A program made the position numbers and the translations under genes. This document shows positions 1 to 8,622 of a stretch of DNA of 29,836 bases, in pieces (position 1 is the stretch's first letter; each line of letters opens with the position of its first letter). This DNA is from Flavobacteriales bacterium. Its GTDB lineage: Bacteria; Bacteroidota; Bacteroidia; Flavobacteriales_D; Sanyastnellaceae. The notes below the pieces were generated by a model, which searched no databases, was not told where the DNA came from, and saw only the letters and a list, made by a program, of their open reading frames with translations. Location of the stretch: positions 1-29,836 of the forward strand of contig JAIYCK010000179.1 in NCBI GenBank assembly GCA_027488055.1, given 5' to 3'.

Positions 1-924
1 CACCTTGTAAGGCGTTCCAAAAACACTATTGAAATTAGATAAAACATACTCGGTATTGGCATTGATTTGTGGACCATCTGCCACACCCTCTGGATATTCG
101 CCAATAAGAAGGGTTTCCTCATCCACAATTTTCATATGCATGTCAATGTGATGTATGCCATCATATGGCAAGGTGGGCATCTTTATATAGCGGCTGATCC
201 CCATGTAGTCAGCAAGGATCGTATTGATATCGTCTTCGCTTTTGGCCGTCACACCGTAGGGGTTGTTGAACTCATTTTCATCCAATATGAGATTGGAGGC
301 AAAAGCGGTTCCAAATCCATCACACATGAAATTCCCTCCGGTATTCACCAAGTCGTTGGGTGCTTCAGTGGTGGTATACAATGGAATGCCAATTTCTTCT
401 GCGATGAAGGCCGGAGAAGCATCGTCATTGGGACGTGTAGGACGATTGTAGATCCAATCGACAAGCATCAAACTATCCACACCGTTGGCATAAACGGGAT
501 TTCCAGCATAATCACGCATCCAAATGCTGTCGAAGTTTTCGTCGAGCAGCGTGATATTGGACATACTCAAAGCTGGGCCCGCGTTGTTGTTACTGGTTAA
601 AAAATCTTCTGTGGCTTGCGGATCTTCTGTCAAAATGATGACACGTGTTTCAAGGACGGCAGCTGCCACGATCTGTTTGAGAATCCCAGGGTAACCGGTC
701 CATGCAATCGTCAATGCTTGCAATTCCTCCCATTCTGCCATGGCACGGAGACTGCTGAACGGTGGTGGACTTGTGATGCTGTTCGGAGGTGCCGTAGGCG
801 CTGTGCCTATCATCTGCGTCAACTGTTGTCGCTCTGTGGCGCTAAAATTTTTAGGCAAAATCTCCTGTGCATTCAGCACGATGTTCAATGCAATGGTAAT
901 TCCGGTGAGTAAAAGTGTTTTCAT
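1..924 (-). CDS. Peptidylarginine/agmatine deiminase family protein, exported, 3' end cut by window edge
   Basis: The minus-strand frame is open from ATG at 924 to the window edge, giving 308 codons with no stop. Residues 1-20 form a signal peptide (MKTLLLTGI... ending LNAQ). The core matches the PAD_porph/agmatine deiminase fold of guanidino-group hydrolases, which convert peptidyl-arginine or agmatine to citrulline or carbamoyl-putrescine plus ammonia. Visible motifs are WMRDYAG (active-site Asp near 138), GGNFMCDG (196-203) and HHIDMH (His259-x-Asp261). The catalytic Cys expected near the C-terminus lies off the edge and could not be checked. An exported protein is more likely to act on proteins or scavenged guanidines than in polyamine synthesis; that is inference. 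It lies 11 bp after the lipoprotein gene and is probably the last visible gene of the mltF-like operon. Confidence 0.85.
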   Translation of the reverse strand, partial: MKTLLLTGITIALNIVLNAQEILPKNFSATERQQLTQMIGTAPTAPPNSITSPPPFSSLRAMAEWEELQALTIAWTGYPGILKQIVAAAVLETRVIILTEDPQATEDFLTSNNNAGPALSMSNITLLDENFDSIWMRDYAGNPVYANGVDSLMLVDWIYNRPTRPNDDASPAFIAEEIGIPLYTTTEAPNDLVNTGGNFMCDGFGTAFASNLILDENEFNNPYGVTAKSEDDINTILADYMGISRYIKMPTLPYDGIHHIDMHMKIVDEETLLIGEYPEGVADGPQINANTEYVLSNFNSVFGTPYKV

Positions 925-935
925 TCAAGTAGGTT

Positions 936-1598
936 TCAATATAAAAGGTCAATAATTGCGGTCTCAAAGGCTGTGCAATATATGCTATCATCTATTAGTG
1001 TGTCAATGCCGTTGCCAATCCATCGGTATTGGTAATGTACAAATTGATCGCCATATACCATACAACTGAAGGTAGTGTCAATATTGGGTTGTGTGAAATA
1101 TTTCCAACTATCATCGCAGCAGGTGCATTCAAAATCAGTGTTTTTGTAACGCATCCATAACTGGCTATACGCCGGCAGCTGATCGCTCACATGCACTTGG
1201 ATAGTTGACTTAGGAAAGAGAAATATATTTTTCGTGTAGGTATTTTGATCCGCAAAAAACTGCGGGTCTACCTCTACAAATCGTGTGTGATAGCCACTTT
1301 TGCTGAATTGCAAACGAAGGCTGGGATACGTAGCCGTTTCAAAAGGAATCGTGTATCGACCATCGGCGGCGGTGGACATACTGCCTATGCTGCTATAGTC
1401 ACTGCTGAAAACACCATTGTTGATCTCTTGAGTTTGGGCGATTACCTGCGCGCCACTTAATGATTGGCCGAGATTGCCGCGTTTCACCGTGCCTTCGAAG
1501 CGCTGGGTGTTCTCATCCTTTTTGCAAGCGGTCAAATGCAATGATAGCCAAGCTATAAGTGCCACGCAATAAAACGTCTCTCTGCTCATCCCCCTCAT
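936..1598 (-). CDS. Lipoprotein with carboxypeptidase-regulatory-like domain
   Basis: This encodes 220 residues. A hydrophobic leader ends in a lipobox, LTAC, with the lipidated Cys at residue 25, followed by KKDEN. It is therefore expected to be an outer-membrane or periplasmic lipoprotein. Residues about 33-110 look like a CarboxypepD_reg/transthyretin-like beta-sandwich (FEGTVKRG..., then ADGRYTIPF and FSKSGYHTRFVEV). The C-terminal half is unrecognised and holds a CTCCDD cysteine cluster. The start at 1598 directly abuts the upstream stop codon (TAAATG); an alternative ATG lies three codons in. Function is unknown. The tight packing with the transglycosylase and deiminase genes suggests co-transcription, and the lipoprotein is probably a cell-envelope component. 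Confidence 0.8.
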   Translation of the reverse strand: MRGMSRETFYCVALIAWLSLHLTACKKDENTQRFEGTVKRGNLGQSLSGAQVIAQTQEINNGVFSSDYSSIGSMSTAADGRYTIPFETATYPSLRLQFSKSGYHTRFVEVDPQFFADQNTYTKNIFLFPKSTIQVHVSDQLPAYSQLWMRYKNTDFECTCCDDSWKYFTQPNIDTTFSCMVYGDQFVHYQYRWIGNGIDTLIDDSIYCTAFETAIIDLLY

Positions 1599-3029
1599 TT
1601 ATTTGTGGGTTTTATAATGTTCATACAATGCTTCGATTTTACCCACGAATTGATATGGTTCCTTGGCATAGCAATAACCATGTTTGACAATGGGCATACT
1701 GTAATATTTTTCTTGTTGTTTGAGCAGCAGGGCCTCAGCCACGTTGGAATTCCAAACAGTGTCCTGATAACCGAGCTCTCTTGCAAGATTTTGCGCATCA
1801 ATGACATGCCCTTGCCCAATGTTATAACTCGCCAAAATAAATTTATTACGTTCCATGTCATTGGGTACTTTTTTGCGCCATAAACCTTGAAGGTATTTCA
1901 GGTATTTGGTTGCCGCTTGAATACTGCACTCTGCGTCAGGCGAAGAGGAACATCCAAATCGAACGGCCGTTTCGGGCATCAATTGCATCAGGCCAAAAGC
2001 ACCGCTTCTGCTCTGTGCGTTGGGATTGAAGCGCGATTCTTGAAAAGCCAATGCGGCCAGTAGGCGCCAATCCCAACCAATTTGAGGTGCATAGACTTTG
2101 AACAACGAATCATAGGGCGACAATGCGCCTGGCTTGAGAGGCGGCATTGCAAATACCAAAGATGGTGCGGCTGGATCTTCTTTGCCGAAATAGCTATTAT
2201 AAAGGGCACTTACCCTTTTCTTGGTGCTATTGCGCTGCATCCAACCATTCAAGGTTTTCAATAATTGACTCGATGTTTTGCGCACGGCCCATGCAATTTC
2301 TTGTTCACCGCTTATCGCATATTGCATATCCAATTCGGGGTAATCCTCAGCTCCCATTCGGAGCAGGTTTTCATCGGTAATGGTGGCATGAATTTCACCA
2401 GAATTAGCAAGGCGAAGCAAGTCATCGGTGCTTATGCTTCCTGGTGCGTCAGTAATGACAAATAACTTTCCGATGCGCTTTTGTAACTCTTCTAAACGCT
2501 CATGAAATGCGGAGTAACGATGCACTGTGATGGGGATTTGACTCAACGCACTACTGTCACTGACCAATGTATATAACGAGTCAGGATGTTCTTTTGGAAA
2601 TTTACGTTGCGCCAATATTTGACGGGTTTGGTAAAGTGTTTCGGTAAACTGCACCAACTCGCTGCGCTTGGGTGTGACAGTCAAATTGGAGGCGATGATA
2701 TCGCCCTCGCCATCGTTCAGCATGCGGAACATTTCGTCTACATCATCCAATGTTTTAACTTCGAGAGCAACACCGATGTGCTTGGCAAATGCTTTGACCA
2801 ATTCATAGTCAAATCCTTTCTTTTGATTTTTGTAGAGATAATAAGTACTCGCACTATTTTCTGTGATGAGCACCAACTTGCCTCTTTTTTTGATGCTGTC
2901 CAGGTCGAAAGTAACACAATCGAATGGCTGGGAATCCACATCGCGCAGGCTAACTTCTTGGTTATACCAGATATAGATTCCCAAAGCTGCTAGGATCGCG
3001 AAAAAGGATATGACGAAAGCCCTGGTCAT
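1599..3029 (-). CDS. MltF-like membrane-bound lytic transglycosylase
   Basis: This encodes 476 residues in two modules. After an N-terminal membrane anchor (MTRAFVISFFAILAALGIYI) comes a type 3 solute-binding-protein domain (about 40-280; RGKLVLITENSAS, GFDYELVKAFAKHIG, DIIASNLTVTPKR). An SLT lysozyme-like domain follows (about 310-430; LAFQESRFNPNAQSRSGAFG, catalytic Glu near 331, then LMQLMPETA and ASYNIGQG). This is the MltF layout: an enzyme that cleaves the MurNAc-GlcNAc bond of peptidoglycan to give 1,6-anhydro-MurNAc, with a regulatory ligand-binding domain. I chose ATG at 3029 because the longer frame needs a TTG start at 3059 and adds ten residues before the anchor. It is the first gene of a minus-strand operon with the lipoprotein and the deiminase. 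The symbol mltF would be reasonable but orthology is not proven. Confidence 0.88.
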   Translation of the reverse strand: MTRAFVISFFAILAALGIYIWYNQEVSLRDVDSQPFDCVTFDLDSIKKRGKLVLITENSASTYYLYKNQKKGFDYELVKAFAKHIGVALEVKTLDDVDEMFRMLNDGEGDIIASNLTVTPKRSELVQFTETLYQTRQILAQRKFPKEHPDSLYTLVSDSSALSQIPITVHRYSAFHERLEELQKRIGKLFVITDAPGSISTDDLLRLANSGEIHATITDENLLRMGAEDYPELDMQYAISGEQEIAWAVRKTSSQLLKTLNGWMQRNSTKKRVSALYNSYFGKEDPAAPSLVFAMPPLKPGALSPYDSLFKVYAPQIGWDWRLLAALAFQESRFNPNAQSRSGAFGLMQLMPETAVRFGCSSSPDAECSIQAATKYLKYLQGLWRKKVPNDMERNKFILASYNIGQGHVIDAQNLARELGYQDTVWNSNVAEALLLKQQEKYYSMPIVKHGYCYAKEPYQFVGKIEALYEHYKTHK

Positions 3030-3196
3030 TGTGAATTTGAAATAGATGGACCCATTCAAGAGCGCTATTCTGAGGCCAAGTTAATGTATTTCACGTAAAT
3101 AGTGTTACAGCATATTGTATTTGGAGAAGCAGATAAACACGTCACAGCTCCTATCGTTTCAACTCAAGTTTGATGGTTTTGTTTTATCATTGTCAA

Positions 3197-3622
3197 ATGA
3201 AACGGTGTTTTTTAATGTGGATGATCGTGGTAACCCAGTCCTTGTGCGCCCAATCAAATCCATTGGACATGGCAATTACGCGCAATGCAACGCGTGATTT
3301 TCACTATCAAAAGGCACCCCAACGAAAATGGCTGGAAGGCAAAACCATCCGGCCCATTCAGCGCGTCAACCCATTGTGGTATCTATCGGGCGCGCTATTG
3401 TTCGCCTATCAGAATGTCCTGTCGGAGCAAATTCAGGCTGATTGCAATTATCAATTGTCCTGCTCGGGTTATACCAAAAAATGCATTGAACAACATGGAT
3501 TGTTTTTGGGCATACTACTGGGCGCCGATCAACTTAATGCGTGTCAGCCCAATGTGTATTTGGATTATGAAACAGAGAGCGTCAATGGACTAGGTAAAAT
3601 AATCAACGATGTACCGAATTAA
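3197..3622 (+). CDS. Exported YidD-like protein (membrane protein insertion efficiency factor family)
   Basis: This encodes 141 residues. Residues 71-118 carry the YidD signature: YQNVLSEQI, A-x-C-x-Y-x-x-SCSGY, then EQHG, G-x-x-L and C-x-P. Canonical YidD is a small cytoplasmic, membrane-associated helper of YidC encoded next to rnpA/rpmH. This protein instead starts with a clear signal peptide (MKRCFLMWMIVVTQSLCAQ), so it should be exported, and it is not in the rnpA context. Start 3197 is chosen because it gives the signal peptide; the frame is open further upstream. Its end overlaps the next gene by 14 bp, so the three genes 3197-5175 are likely one transcription unit. Its role outside the cytoplasm is unknown. 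Confidence 0.8.
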   Translation: MKRCFLMWMIVVTQSLCAQSNPLDMAITRNATRDFHYQKAPQRKWLEGKTIRPIQRVNPLWYLSGALLFAYQNVLSEQIQADCNYQLSCSGYTKKCIEQHGLFLGILLGADQLNACQPNVYLDYETESVNGLGKIINDVPN

Positions 3623-4397
3623 GTGCTTGGTCGTTTTGCTAATTATACATGGCACTAGCGCAGCGCAAGTGGATGTGGGTTATATTCAATATCTGTCTTC
3701 GCAGAAATTATCTACGGAACATCGCCAATATCTCGCTCATTGTGCGGCCTCGACAAGCCCAGACACGCTGTTATATTTTCAACTCAAGTATCAATTGCAA
3801 TACCGCAATTCAGAGGAGTTCCATAAACTTCAACCTTCACAGAGTCCGCTATTCATGAACGATTCAGCGGCCTTGCTACTGACTGGCCTTTGGGTCTTGG
3901 AAGATGTTTATCAATCCCGACTTGAACCCAGTCAGTGGTTGGTTTCGAGTCGATTTCAGTCGGTCCGGCAATTGGGACATGTCATGGCAACGGGGATGCA
4001 GCATGGTAAGTTGGAGTCTATGCAACAGTGGCCAAGTGAAATGAGCGATTCATGGTCAGCTCTGCAGGCTTATAGCAGCAAGAAACCTTGGAAAGCAGCT
4101 CTCTTAAGTACAATTATACCTGGCAGCGGTAAAATATATGCTCAAAGGTCACGGGTTGCTTGGATGGGTATGATCGGGTTGACATTATTCGGTGCGCAAA
4201 GCGTGGAGGCTTACCGCAAATTGGGAATCAAACACCCACTCACCATTGGCAACATGGCTGTGTTTGGAATATTTTATGGAGGTAATATCTGCGGCAGCGC
4301 GCGCACGGTCAAAAGCCGACGCACTGAACTGCGAAATAAATTTTATAAAGATGCTTCGTTTTATTATCGTCGTTTACATAGGCCTTTGTTGTATTGA
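3609..4397 (+). CDS. Exported/membrane protein with IIPGSG motif, unknown function (paralogue A)
   Basis: This encodes 262 residues. An N-terminal signal peptide (MYRIKCLVVLLIIHGTSAAQ) is followed by a soluble, helical, possibly TPR-like part to about residue 155. Then come a conserved-looking motif STIIPGSGKIYAQR (about 167-180) and hydrophobic stretches (185-197, 211-226). The IIPGSG...Y pattern recalls the TM2/DUF5683 style of short membrane segments, but I cannot assign a family. The gene overlaps the YidD-like gene upstream and the next gene downstream (47 bp). The downstream protein has the same motif and layout, so the two look like diverged duplicates. A joint role with the exported YidD-like protein at the inner membrane is inference. 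Confidence 0.75.
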   Translation: MYRIKCLVVLLIIHGTSAAQVDVGYIQYLSSQKLSTEHRQYLAHCAASTSPDTLLYFQLKYQLQYRNSEEFHKLQPSQSPLFMNDSAALLLTGLWVLEDVYQSRLEPSQWLVSSRFQSVRQLGHVMATGMQHGKLESMQQWPSEMSDSWSALQAYSSKKPWKAALLSTIIPGSGKIYAQRSRVAWMGMIGLTLFGAQSVEAYRKLGIKHPLTIGNMAVFGIFYGGNICGSARTVKSRRTELRNKFYKDASFYYRRLHRPLLY

Positions 4398-5175
4398 TAT
4401 ACAGGCACAGGATTGGCCGGTGTTTGCCGAGCAAATGGAGCGTCGTATGTATGAGGCTTCAGATGACCGCGCCCGCAATGCGATTTTGTTATCCAAGTTG
4501 GATAGTGCTTTTCATTACCTTGACGTGCCATCCATGCGCGAAGATGTATCACGTGACTTGAAGCGTCTAAAATGGGATGAACTAAGTACAGATGAGCGAA
4601 AGCGGTCGCATTGGAATGCTGCTTTGTGGGCTTATTCTGCAAGCGAATACAATGAAGCACGGGTGCATATTACAAAGTATCAGCGCCTGACCAACGATAC
4701 ATCGATCCATGCACAATTCTTACACATGTTGATTGCTATTGAGAGCGATTCATTGCTGGCAGGTAAACTCATCAATCAGATGACAACCAAGGACAGCGGA
4801 TTTGTGGCAATGAAAACGATAATGCACAAGCGATGGAGCAAGGAGCAGCGCGCATTTCCATTTGTGCTAGCAGGCGCAATCATACCAGGCAGTGGACTGA
4901 TGGCAGAGGGTTTCGTTGGCAAAGGCTTGACGGCTCTCATGTTGAACAGCGCTGTAGGATTGGCATTGGCAGCCATGATAAGAGCCAATCTATATTTCAA
5001 TATCGCGACTTGGGGGGTCATGCTTGTACAAAAGTTCTACATCGGACAGTTGAACCTTACAAGCAATCTTTTTCGCAGCAGGCATCCACGCAAACTAGCC
5101 AGACAACATGAACTGTTGAGGCAAGAACTTGCAACACTTTTGTTAAAATATCCACTTCAGTACAAAAGCATTTGA
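4351..5175 (+). CDS. Exported/membrane protein with IIPGSG motif, unknown function (paralogue B)
   Basis: This encodes 274 residues from ATG at 4351. That start is chosen because it yields a signal peptide (MLRFIIVVYIGLCCIDIQAQ); longer in-frame starts would sit deep inside the upstream gene. The middle (about 25-165) is helical and repeat-like (NEARVHITKYQRLTND, SDSLLAGKLINQM), which may be TPR-like. AGAIIPGSGLMAEGFVGKGL (about 174-193) is followed by two hydrophobic segments and a basic tail (FRSRHPRKLARQ). The order signal peptide, helical region, IIPGSG, hydrophobic pair and basic tail parallels the upstream gene. The 47-bp overlap with that gene is long. Function unknown. Confidence 0.75.
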   Translation: MLRFIIVVYIGLCCIDIQAQDWPVFAEQMERRMYEASDDRARNAILLSKLDSAFHYLDVPSMREDVSRDLKRLKWDELSTDERKRSHWNAALWAYSASEYNEARVHITKYQRLTNDTSIHAQFLHMLIAIESDSLLAGKLINQMTTKDSGFVAMKTIMHKRWSKEQRAFPFVLAGAIIPGSGLMAEGFVGKGLTALMLNSAVGLALAAMIRANLYFNIATWGVMLVQKFYIGQLNLTSNLFRSRHPRKLARQHELLRQELATLLLKYPLQYKSI

Positions 5176-5239
5176 CGAATTTTCGCGGGGAATGGATACC
5201 CCGTACACGTGGCAATGATTTCAAGCGACATCAAACCAT

Positions 5240-5260
5240 CCGCAGTGGGCGGTTGTTTTT
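5240..5260 (+). terminator. Possible terminator after the YidD-like operon
   Basis: A short stem CCGC/GCGG (5240-5243 with 5249-5252, loop AGTGG) is followed by TTGTTTTT. It lies 65 bp after the end of paralogue B and touches the stop codon of the convergent M48 gene. A 4-bp stem is weak. A second small inverted repeat (CGGGG/CCCCG) lies near 5190-5210 and lacks a T-tract. Confidence 0.4.
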
Positions 5261-7520
5261 ATTGAATTCGCTTCATTTGCTTGGTCAATTCCTGAATAAT
5301 GCGCATTTCGTTGGTTTGACCTGTGGTAGATTTATCAGATGAATAAACACTGATACCTTCGGTTACGTCAAACACAAGGAAGTAGATTTCTGTACTATGC
5401 TTGGGTAACAACTCCATGGCCACTGCAATGGGCAGCAAAACAGGAATGAAACACGTAGTGACCCACAGGCGCTCCGTTTGTCTGCCTTCGGTCAATGACA
5501 CCACCCCTGTATATACAAATTTATTGGTGCCGTATTGCGCTTCCAAGGCTTGCGTGTAGTCAGTCATCAAAGGAATCATTTTGATTTTCGATCCAGTGTG
5601 TGCAAGGTGTTCTTGCACCCAGCCATTCATCAAGCTCATTGTGTTATAATCTTGGATCTGATCTGCCTCCATTTTTTTGGTCAACAAGGTTTGTTGTTCT
5701 AAACCGGTTTTGTTAGCACTTGTCGAAATCTGATCTTTGAGCGCAATATTTTGTGCTTCGGCCTCCATCAAAAGCAAACCTTTTCGGTAATCATATGCCA
5801 CATAAAAGGGATCTACAAAGATGGCTTTCGATATATCGAATTCTGTCTTGTCGTTACTTTTTTGGTAGGCAGTCTCTTCCTCCTCTTCTTCTTCTTTTTT
5901 CTTGAGTTCCTTAGCAACTATTTCTTGTGCATCGAATTTGGCCTTAAGATCAGCACGATTCATTTTAAGATACATCTGGCTTACAAAGTAGTCTTCCCAT
6001 TCTTCTTCCATGGCTTCTTTATCATCGCCGCTCAGTGTGCTTTGCAATGCTTTCTCTTTTTTAGCCCGCAATTTGTCGTATTTAGACTCTTCTTCCTCTT
6101 CTTCCTCTTCGTTGGTGGCAGAGGGAGTAGAGGTTGCGGCGGTGGATGTCTCTTCCTTGGGAGTGCTAAGGCTCACTAGCTTATTCAAATTCGTAAGCAG
6201 ATCACCGTATTCGAATTTGTGTTTGAGGATCAACTCTACCATCGCATCGTCCAACAATTTACCCATGAAGGGGTTCTTGTATTTTTCATACGTTTCCCAC
6301 AAATGGCGAACTGCAAAGAGGTTGCATTCCTTCTTGGATATGTTTTCAAAGAAGTAATAAACGCCTTGCACATTGCTATACACATCTTCGCTGGTTGGGG
6401 CTACATCTCCTAAGTCGCCTGCATTTTTGTATTTGGTAATGCCATAAAGTGCTTTGGCTCTGAATTCATTGAGTGTTTGATTGTCACCTTCTTTTTTGGC
6501 AAGTACATAGGCATTGTAGAAAGCGTCTACAAATTGTTGTGCTGCAAGATCAAGTATAATACACTCGTATTGCGCCAATCGACGAATTTGAGTGAAACGG
6601 TCTTTTCCAAGCATGTACTTTTTACCCTTGGAGGTATTGGAGTCCGTCAGCTCCATGATGCGCGACCGGCGCTTGCTGATGTTTGGATGGGTGCTTTCGG
6701 AATCATCATCGTCATCATCAAACAAGGGGATGGGTGCGAGCGAGTCGATTTGAACACTTTGAGGAAGCGTGGTCAGACCCAAGGTCAGGAAGGTGTCGTC
6801 AAACTCAATGTCGTCAATCGGCAACATTTTGAATTGAAGCACATCCAGTATGGATAGGGCTGCTTGTTTGTCATATCCTTTTTTGACCAAGCGCTCAAAG
6901 CCAAGACTGTCTGCCTCAAACTCCATGTCACGTGAAAAGGCACTCAAGAGCTTCATTCTTGAATCGCGACGACCATAGCGCTCGGTCCGCGCTTGATCCG
7001 ACATGCGATCATTCTCCAATACCTTGTTGATGCTGTGTTCTTTCTCATAGTGTGCAACTTCGTGCGACAATACGGCCGCCAATTGTCCTTCATTCTCCAA
7101 TTGAGACAACAATCCGACTGTCACGAAGATGATTCCCTGATTGGTCGCAAAGGCATTTACCTCATTGGATTTCATGACATAAAACTGCAATTCAGAGCGA
7201 AGTACTTCGTCGTCAGAGAGCAGGAATTGAGCCACTTCATTCACATATTGCGTAAGCGAGTCTCCAAACAAAATCTTGCCACTTTGCAGCAGCTCATCGA
7301 TTACGAAGTTATTTTTAAGGATAAATTCGTTGATGCGTTTCTTTTCACGCTCGTTGCGCTCTTTCCGAGCGGCCTTGGTTTGTGCAGCTTGCACCTTAGC
7401 TGCTGTGAGGGTCCTAAACTCTTCGGGGATCGATCCTGTAGATTGAATGGGTCCGTGCTGGGCATTGCTAAGGGTACAAAGGCCAACAATAAGGAAGGCG
7501 AGTAGAATGGATTTTTGCAT
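5259..7520 (-). CDS. Exported M48-family zinc metalloprotease with acidic low-complexity runs
   Basis: This encodes 753 residues with a signal peptide (MQKSILLAFLIVGLCTLSNAQ). The zinc site is HEVAH at about 153-157 (VLSHEVAHYEKEH), with the third ligand in MEFEAD near 200. This is the M48 peptidase pattern shared with BepA/Oma1-type periplasmic proteases, which degrade misfolded envelope proteins. The protein is longer than simple M48 enzymes: about 500 residues follow the catalytic core, with runs of Asp near 266-272 and Glu near 472-479 and 541-547. Part of this extension is charged and probably disordered or coiled coil. The start at 7520 is preferred over an in-frame start at 7568 because it begins with a signal peptide and because a promoter-like sequence lies at 7539-7569. 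Substrate unknown. Confidence 0.88.
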   Translation of the reverse strand: MQKSILLAFLIVGLCTLSNAQHGPIQSTGSIPEEFRTLTAAKVQAAQTKAARKERNEREKKRINEFILKNNFVIDELLQSGKILFGDSLTQYVNEVAQFLLSDDEVLRSELQFYVMKSNEVNAFATNQGIIFVTVGLLSQLENEGQLAAVLSHEVAHYEKEHSINKVLENDRMSDQARTERYGRRDSRMKLLSAFSRDMEFEADSLGFERLVKKGYDKQAALSILDVLQFKMLPIDDIEFDDTFLTLGLTTLPQSVQIDSLAPIPLFDDDDDDSESTHPNISKRRSRIMELTDSNTSKGKKYMLGKDRFTQIRRLAQYECIILDLAAQQFVDAFYNAYVLAKKEGDNQTLNEFRAKALYGITKYKNAGDLGDVAPTSEDVYSNVQGVYYFFENISKKECNLFAVRHLWETYEKYKNPFMGKLLDDAMVELILKHKFEYGDLLTNLNKLVSLSTPKEETSTAATSTPSATNEEEEEEEESKYDKLRAKKEKALQSTLSGDDKEAMEEEWEDYFVSQMYLKMNRADLKAKFDAQEIVAKELKKKEEEEEEETAYQKSNDKTEFDISKAIFVDPFYVAYDYRKGLLLMEAEAQNIALKDQISTSANKTGLEQQTLLTKKMEADQIQDYNTMSLMNGWVQEHLAHTGSKIKMIPLMTDYTQALEAQYGTNKFVYTGVVSLTEGRQTERLWVTTCFIPVLLPIAVAMELLPKHSTEIYFLVFDVTEGISVYSSDKSTTGQTNEMRIIQELTKQMKRIQ

Positions 7521-7538
7521 TCGGGATTGTATAGGCCA

Positions 7539-7569
7539 CGAAGATATTTCACAGCTCGCCTTCGGCAAA
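7539..7569 (-). promoter_or_regulatory. Candidate Bacteroidota-type promoter of the M48 gene
   Basis: Read on the minus strand, TTTG (7566-7569) is followed after 19 nt by TATCTTCG (7539-7546). The known consensus is TTTG-N19-TAnnTTTG; only one -7 position differs. The predicted start of transcription would fall about ten nt before the ATG at 7520. Confidence 0.4.
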
Positions 7570-7790
7570 GATTTTTGTAAAGTTTGCTCCGATTTCCATA
7601 TGGCTTTTTAAGAGCGCAGTCAAAATAGCAGCCGGTTTGCCTGCTCATCTGTTGCGATTTTTTTCGCCTCCTACATTTGAACGTCAGTATGGGATGACCT
7701 TCATACTTTCGATCCAACTAGCTGTCGATGCCGAACCCTGCGCTTGCCCTACACTGTTAAATAGTAATGTGTTAATGTGTGCTCGGATTC

Positions 7791-8525
7791 CTACACACAC
7801 AAGGAGTCTATCTGGGCCATATGGGGAACCCGCATGGTCAAGTAGCCTTCGCCAATCGTAATGGAAGCCTCACGTCCATATTGTAGGCAGCGACCATATA
7901 AGAACTCGAGGAACTCCTTGGAAGAAATAGGTGTCTGTGGTCCCGATACGCCTTGTTGGAAAAATTGTGAGCCATAACAGAGCAGTACTTCCATCTTTTT
8001 ATCCCAATATCCTTGAATATCAACCACTAAATCAGGTTTTATATAGTCGTCTTGTATATAGGCATACACTTGCTCAGGCCGATATGCTTTTTGCAGTTCG
8101 CCATTTTCATCGTGTGTTTCAATTTTTATCAAACCAGCCAAGAAGCATGCGTCAGCGACCAATTGGTGTGCTCGACCATGATCCGGATGCCGATCATGGG
8201 GTGCATTGCAAAGCACTACTTTCGGGCGCCAGCGGCGAATACAACGCACAATGGCGAGTTTATTGGTTTCGTTGATTTCGAAAAATCCGTCGGCTAATGC
8301 AAGATTTTCCCGGTAGGTTAACCCCAATTTTGCACTTGCTGCTGCGGCTTCCTGGCTGCGCAGTTCGGCACTACCGCGACTACCCAATTCGCCTCGAGTG
8401 AGATCAATGATTCCAATGCGTTTGCCAGCCTCGCTGGCCTTTATCAAGGTACCTGCGCAACTTATTTCCACGTCATCGGGATGTGCGGCAAATGCAAGGA
8501 TGTCTAATGATGTAGGATCTGTCAT
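7791..8525 (-). CDS. bshB1: Bacillithiol biosynthesis deacetylase BshB1
   Basis: This encodes 244 residues of the PIG-L/LmbE deacetylase fold. The zinc and catalytic motifs AHPDDVE (14-20) and HPDHGRAH (113-120) are intact, and DLTRGELGSRGS follows the first strand as in BshB1. The enzyme removes acetate from GlcNAc-malate to give GlcN-malate, the second step of bacillithiol synthesis. It is cytoplasmic. bshA and bshC are not in this window. The start at 8525 (MTDPTSLDIL) is chosen over an in-frame ATG at 8564 because the family begins close to the first strand and a perfect TAnnTTTG box lies inside the would-be extension. The gene is divergent from the M23 peptidase gene. Confidence 0.9.
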   Translation of the reverse strand: MTDPTSLDILAFAAHPDDVEISCAGTLIKASEAGKRIGIIDLTRGELGSRGSAELRSQEAAAASAKLGLTYRENLALADGFFEINETNKLAIVRCIRRWRPKVVLCNAPHDRHPDHGRAHQLVADACFLAGLIKIETHDENGELQKAYRPEQVYAYIQDDYIKPDLVVDIQGYWDKKMEVLLCYGSQFFQQGVSGPQTPISSKEFLEFLYGRCLQYGREASITIGEGYLTMRVPHMAQIDSLCV

Positions 8526-8547
8526 AAATTGAGGTTTGAGCCAAGGA

Positions 8548-8555
8548 CAAAGGTA
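8548..8555 (-). promoter_or_regulatory. -7 promoter box of bshB1 (TACCTTTG)
   Basis: This is an exact match to TAnnTTTG on the minus strand, 22 nt upstream of the bshB1 ATG. No TTTG is seen at the expected -33 distance, so only the -7 element is supported. Confidence 0.4.
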
Positions 8556-8622
8556 GACATGCAAATAGCGCGGACTTTTTGATCCATGGTAAAATTTCTT
8601 GTCGAATGAAAATTGAAATTGA

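Noticed and set aside
5751..6357. Open frames of 115-142 codons antisense to the M48 gene
   Set aside because: They mirror the Glu-rich repeats of the real gene (poly-Phe/Ser products), lack any family features, and the sense frame has a signal peptide and an intact zinc site.
7521..7790. Possible gene in the 270-bp gap between the M48 gene and bshB1
   Set aside because: Frames there are short, low in protein-like features and overlap the candidate promoter; nothing beyond that promoter and a TAATGTGT direct repeat was seen.
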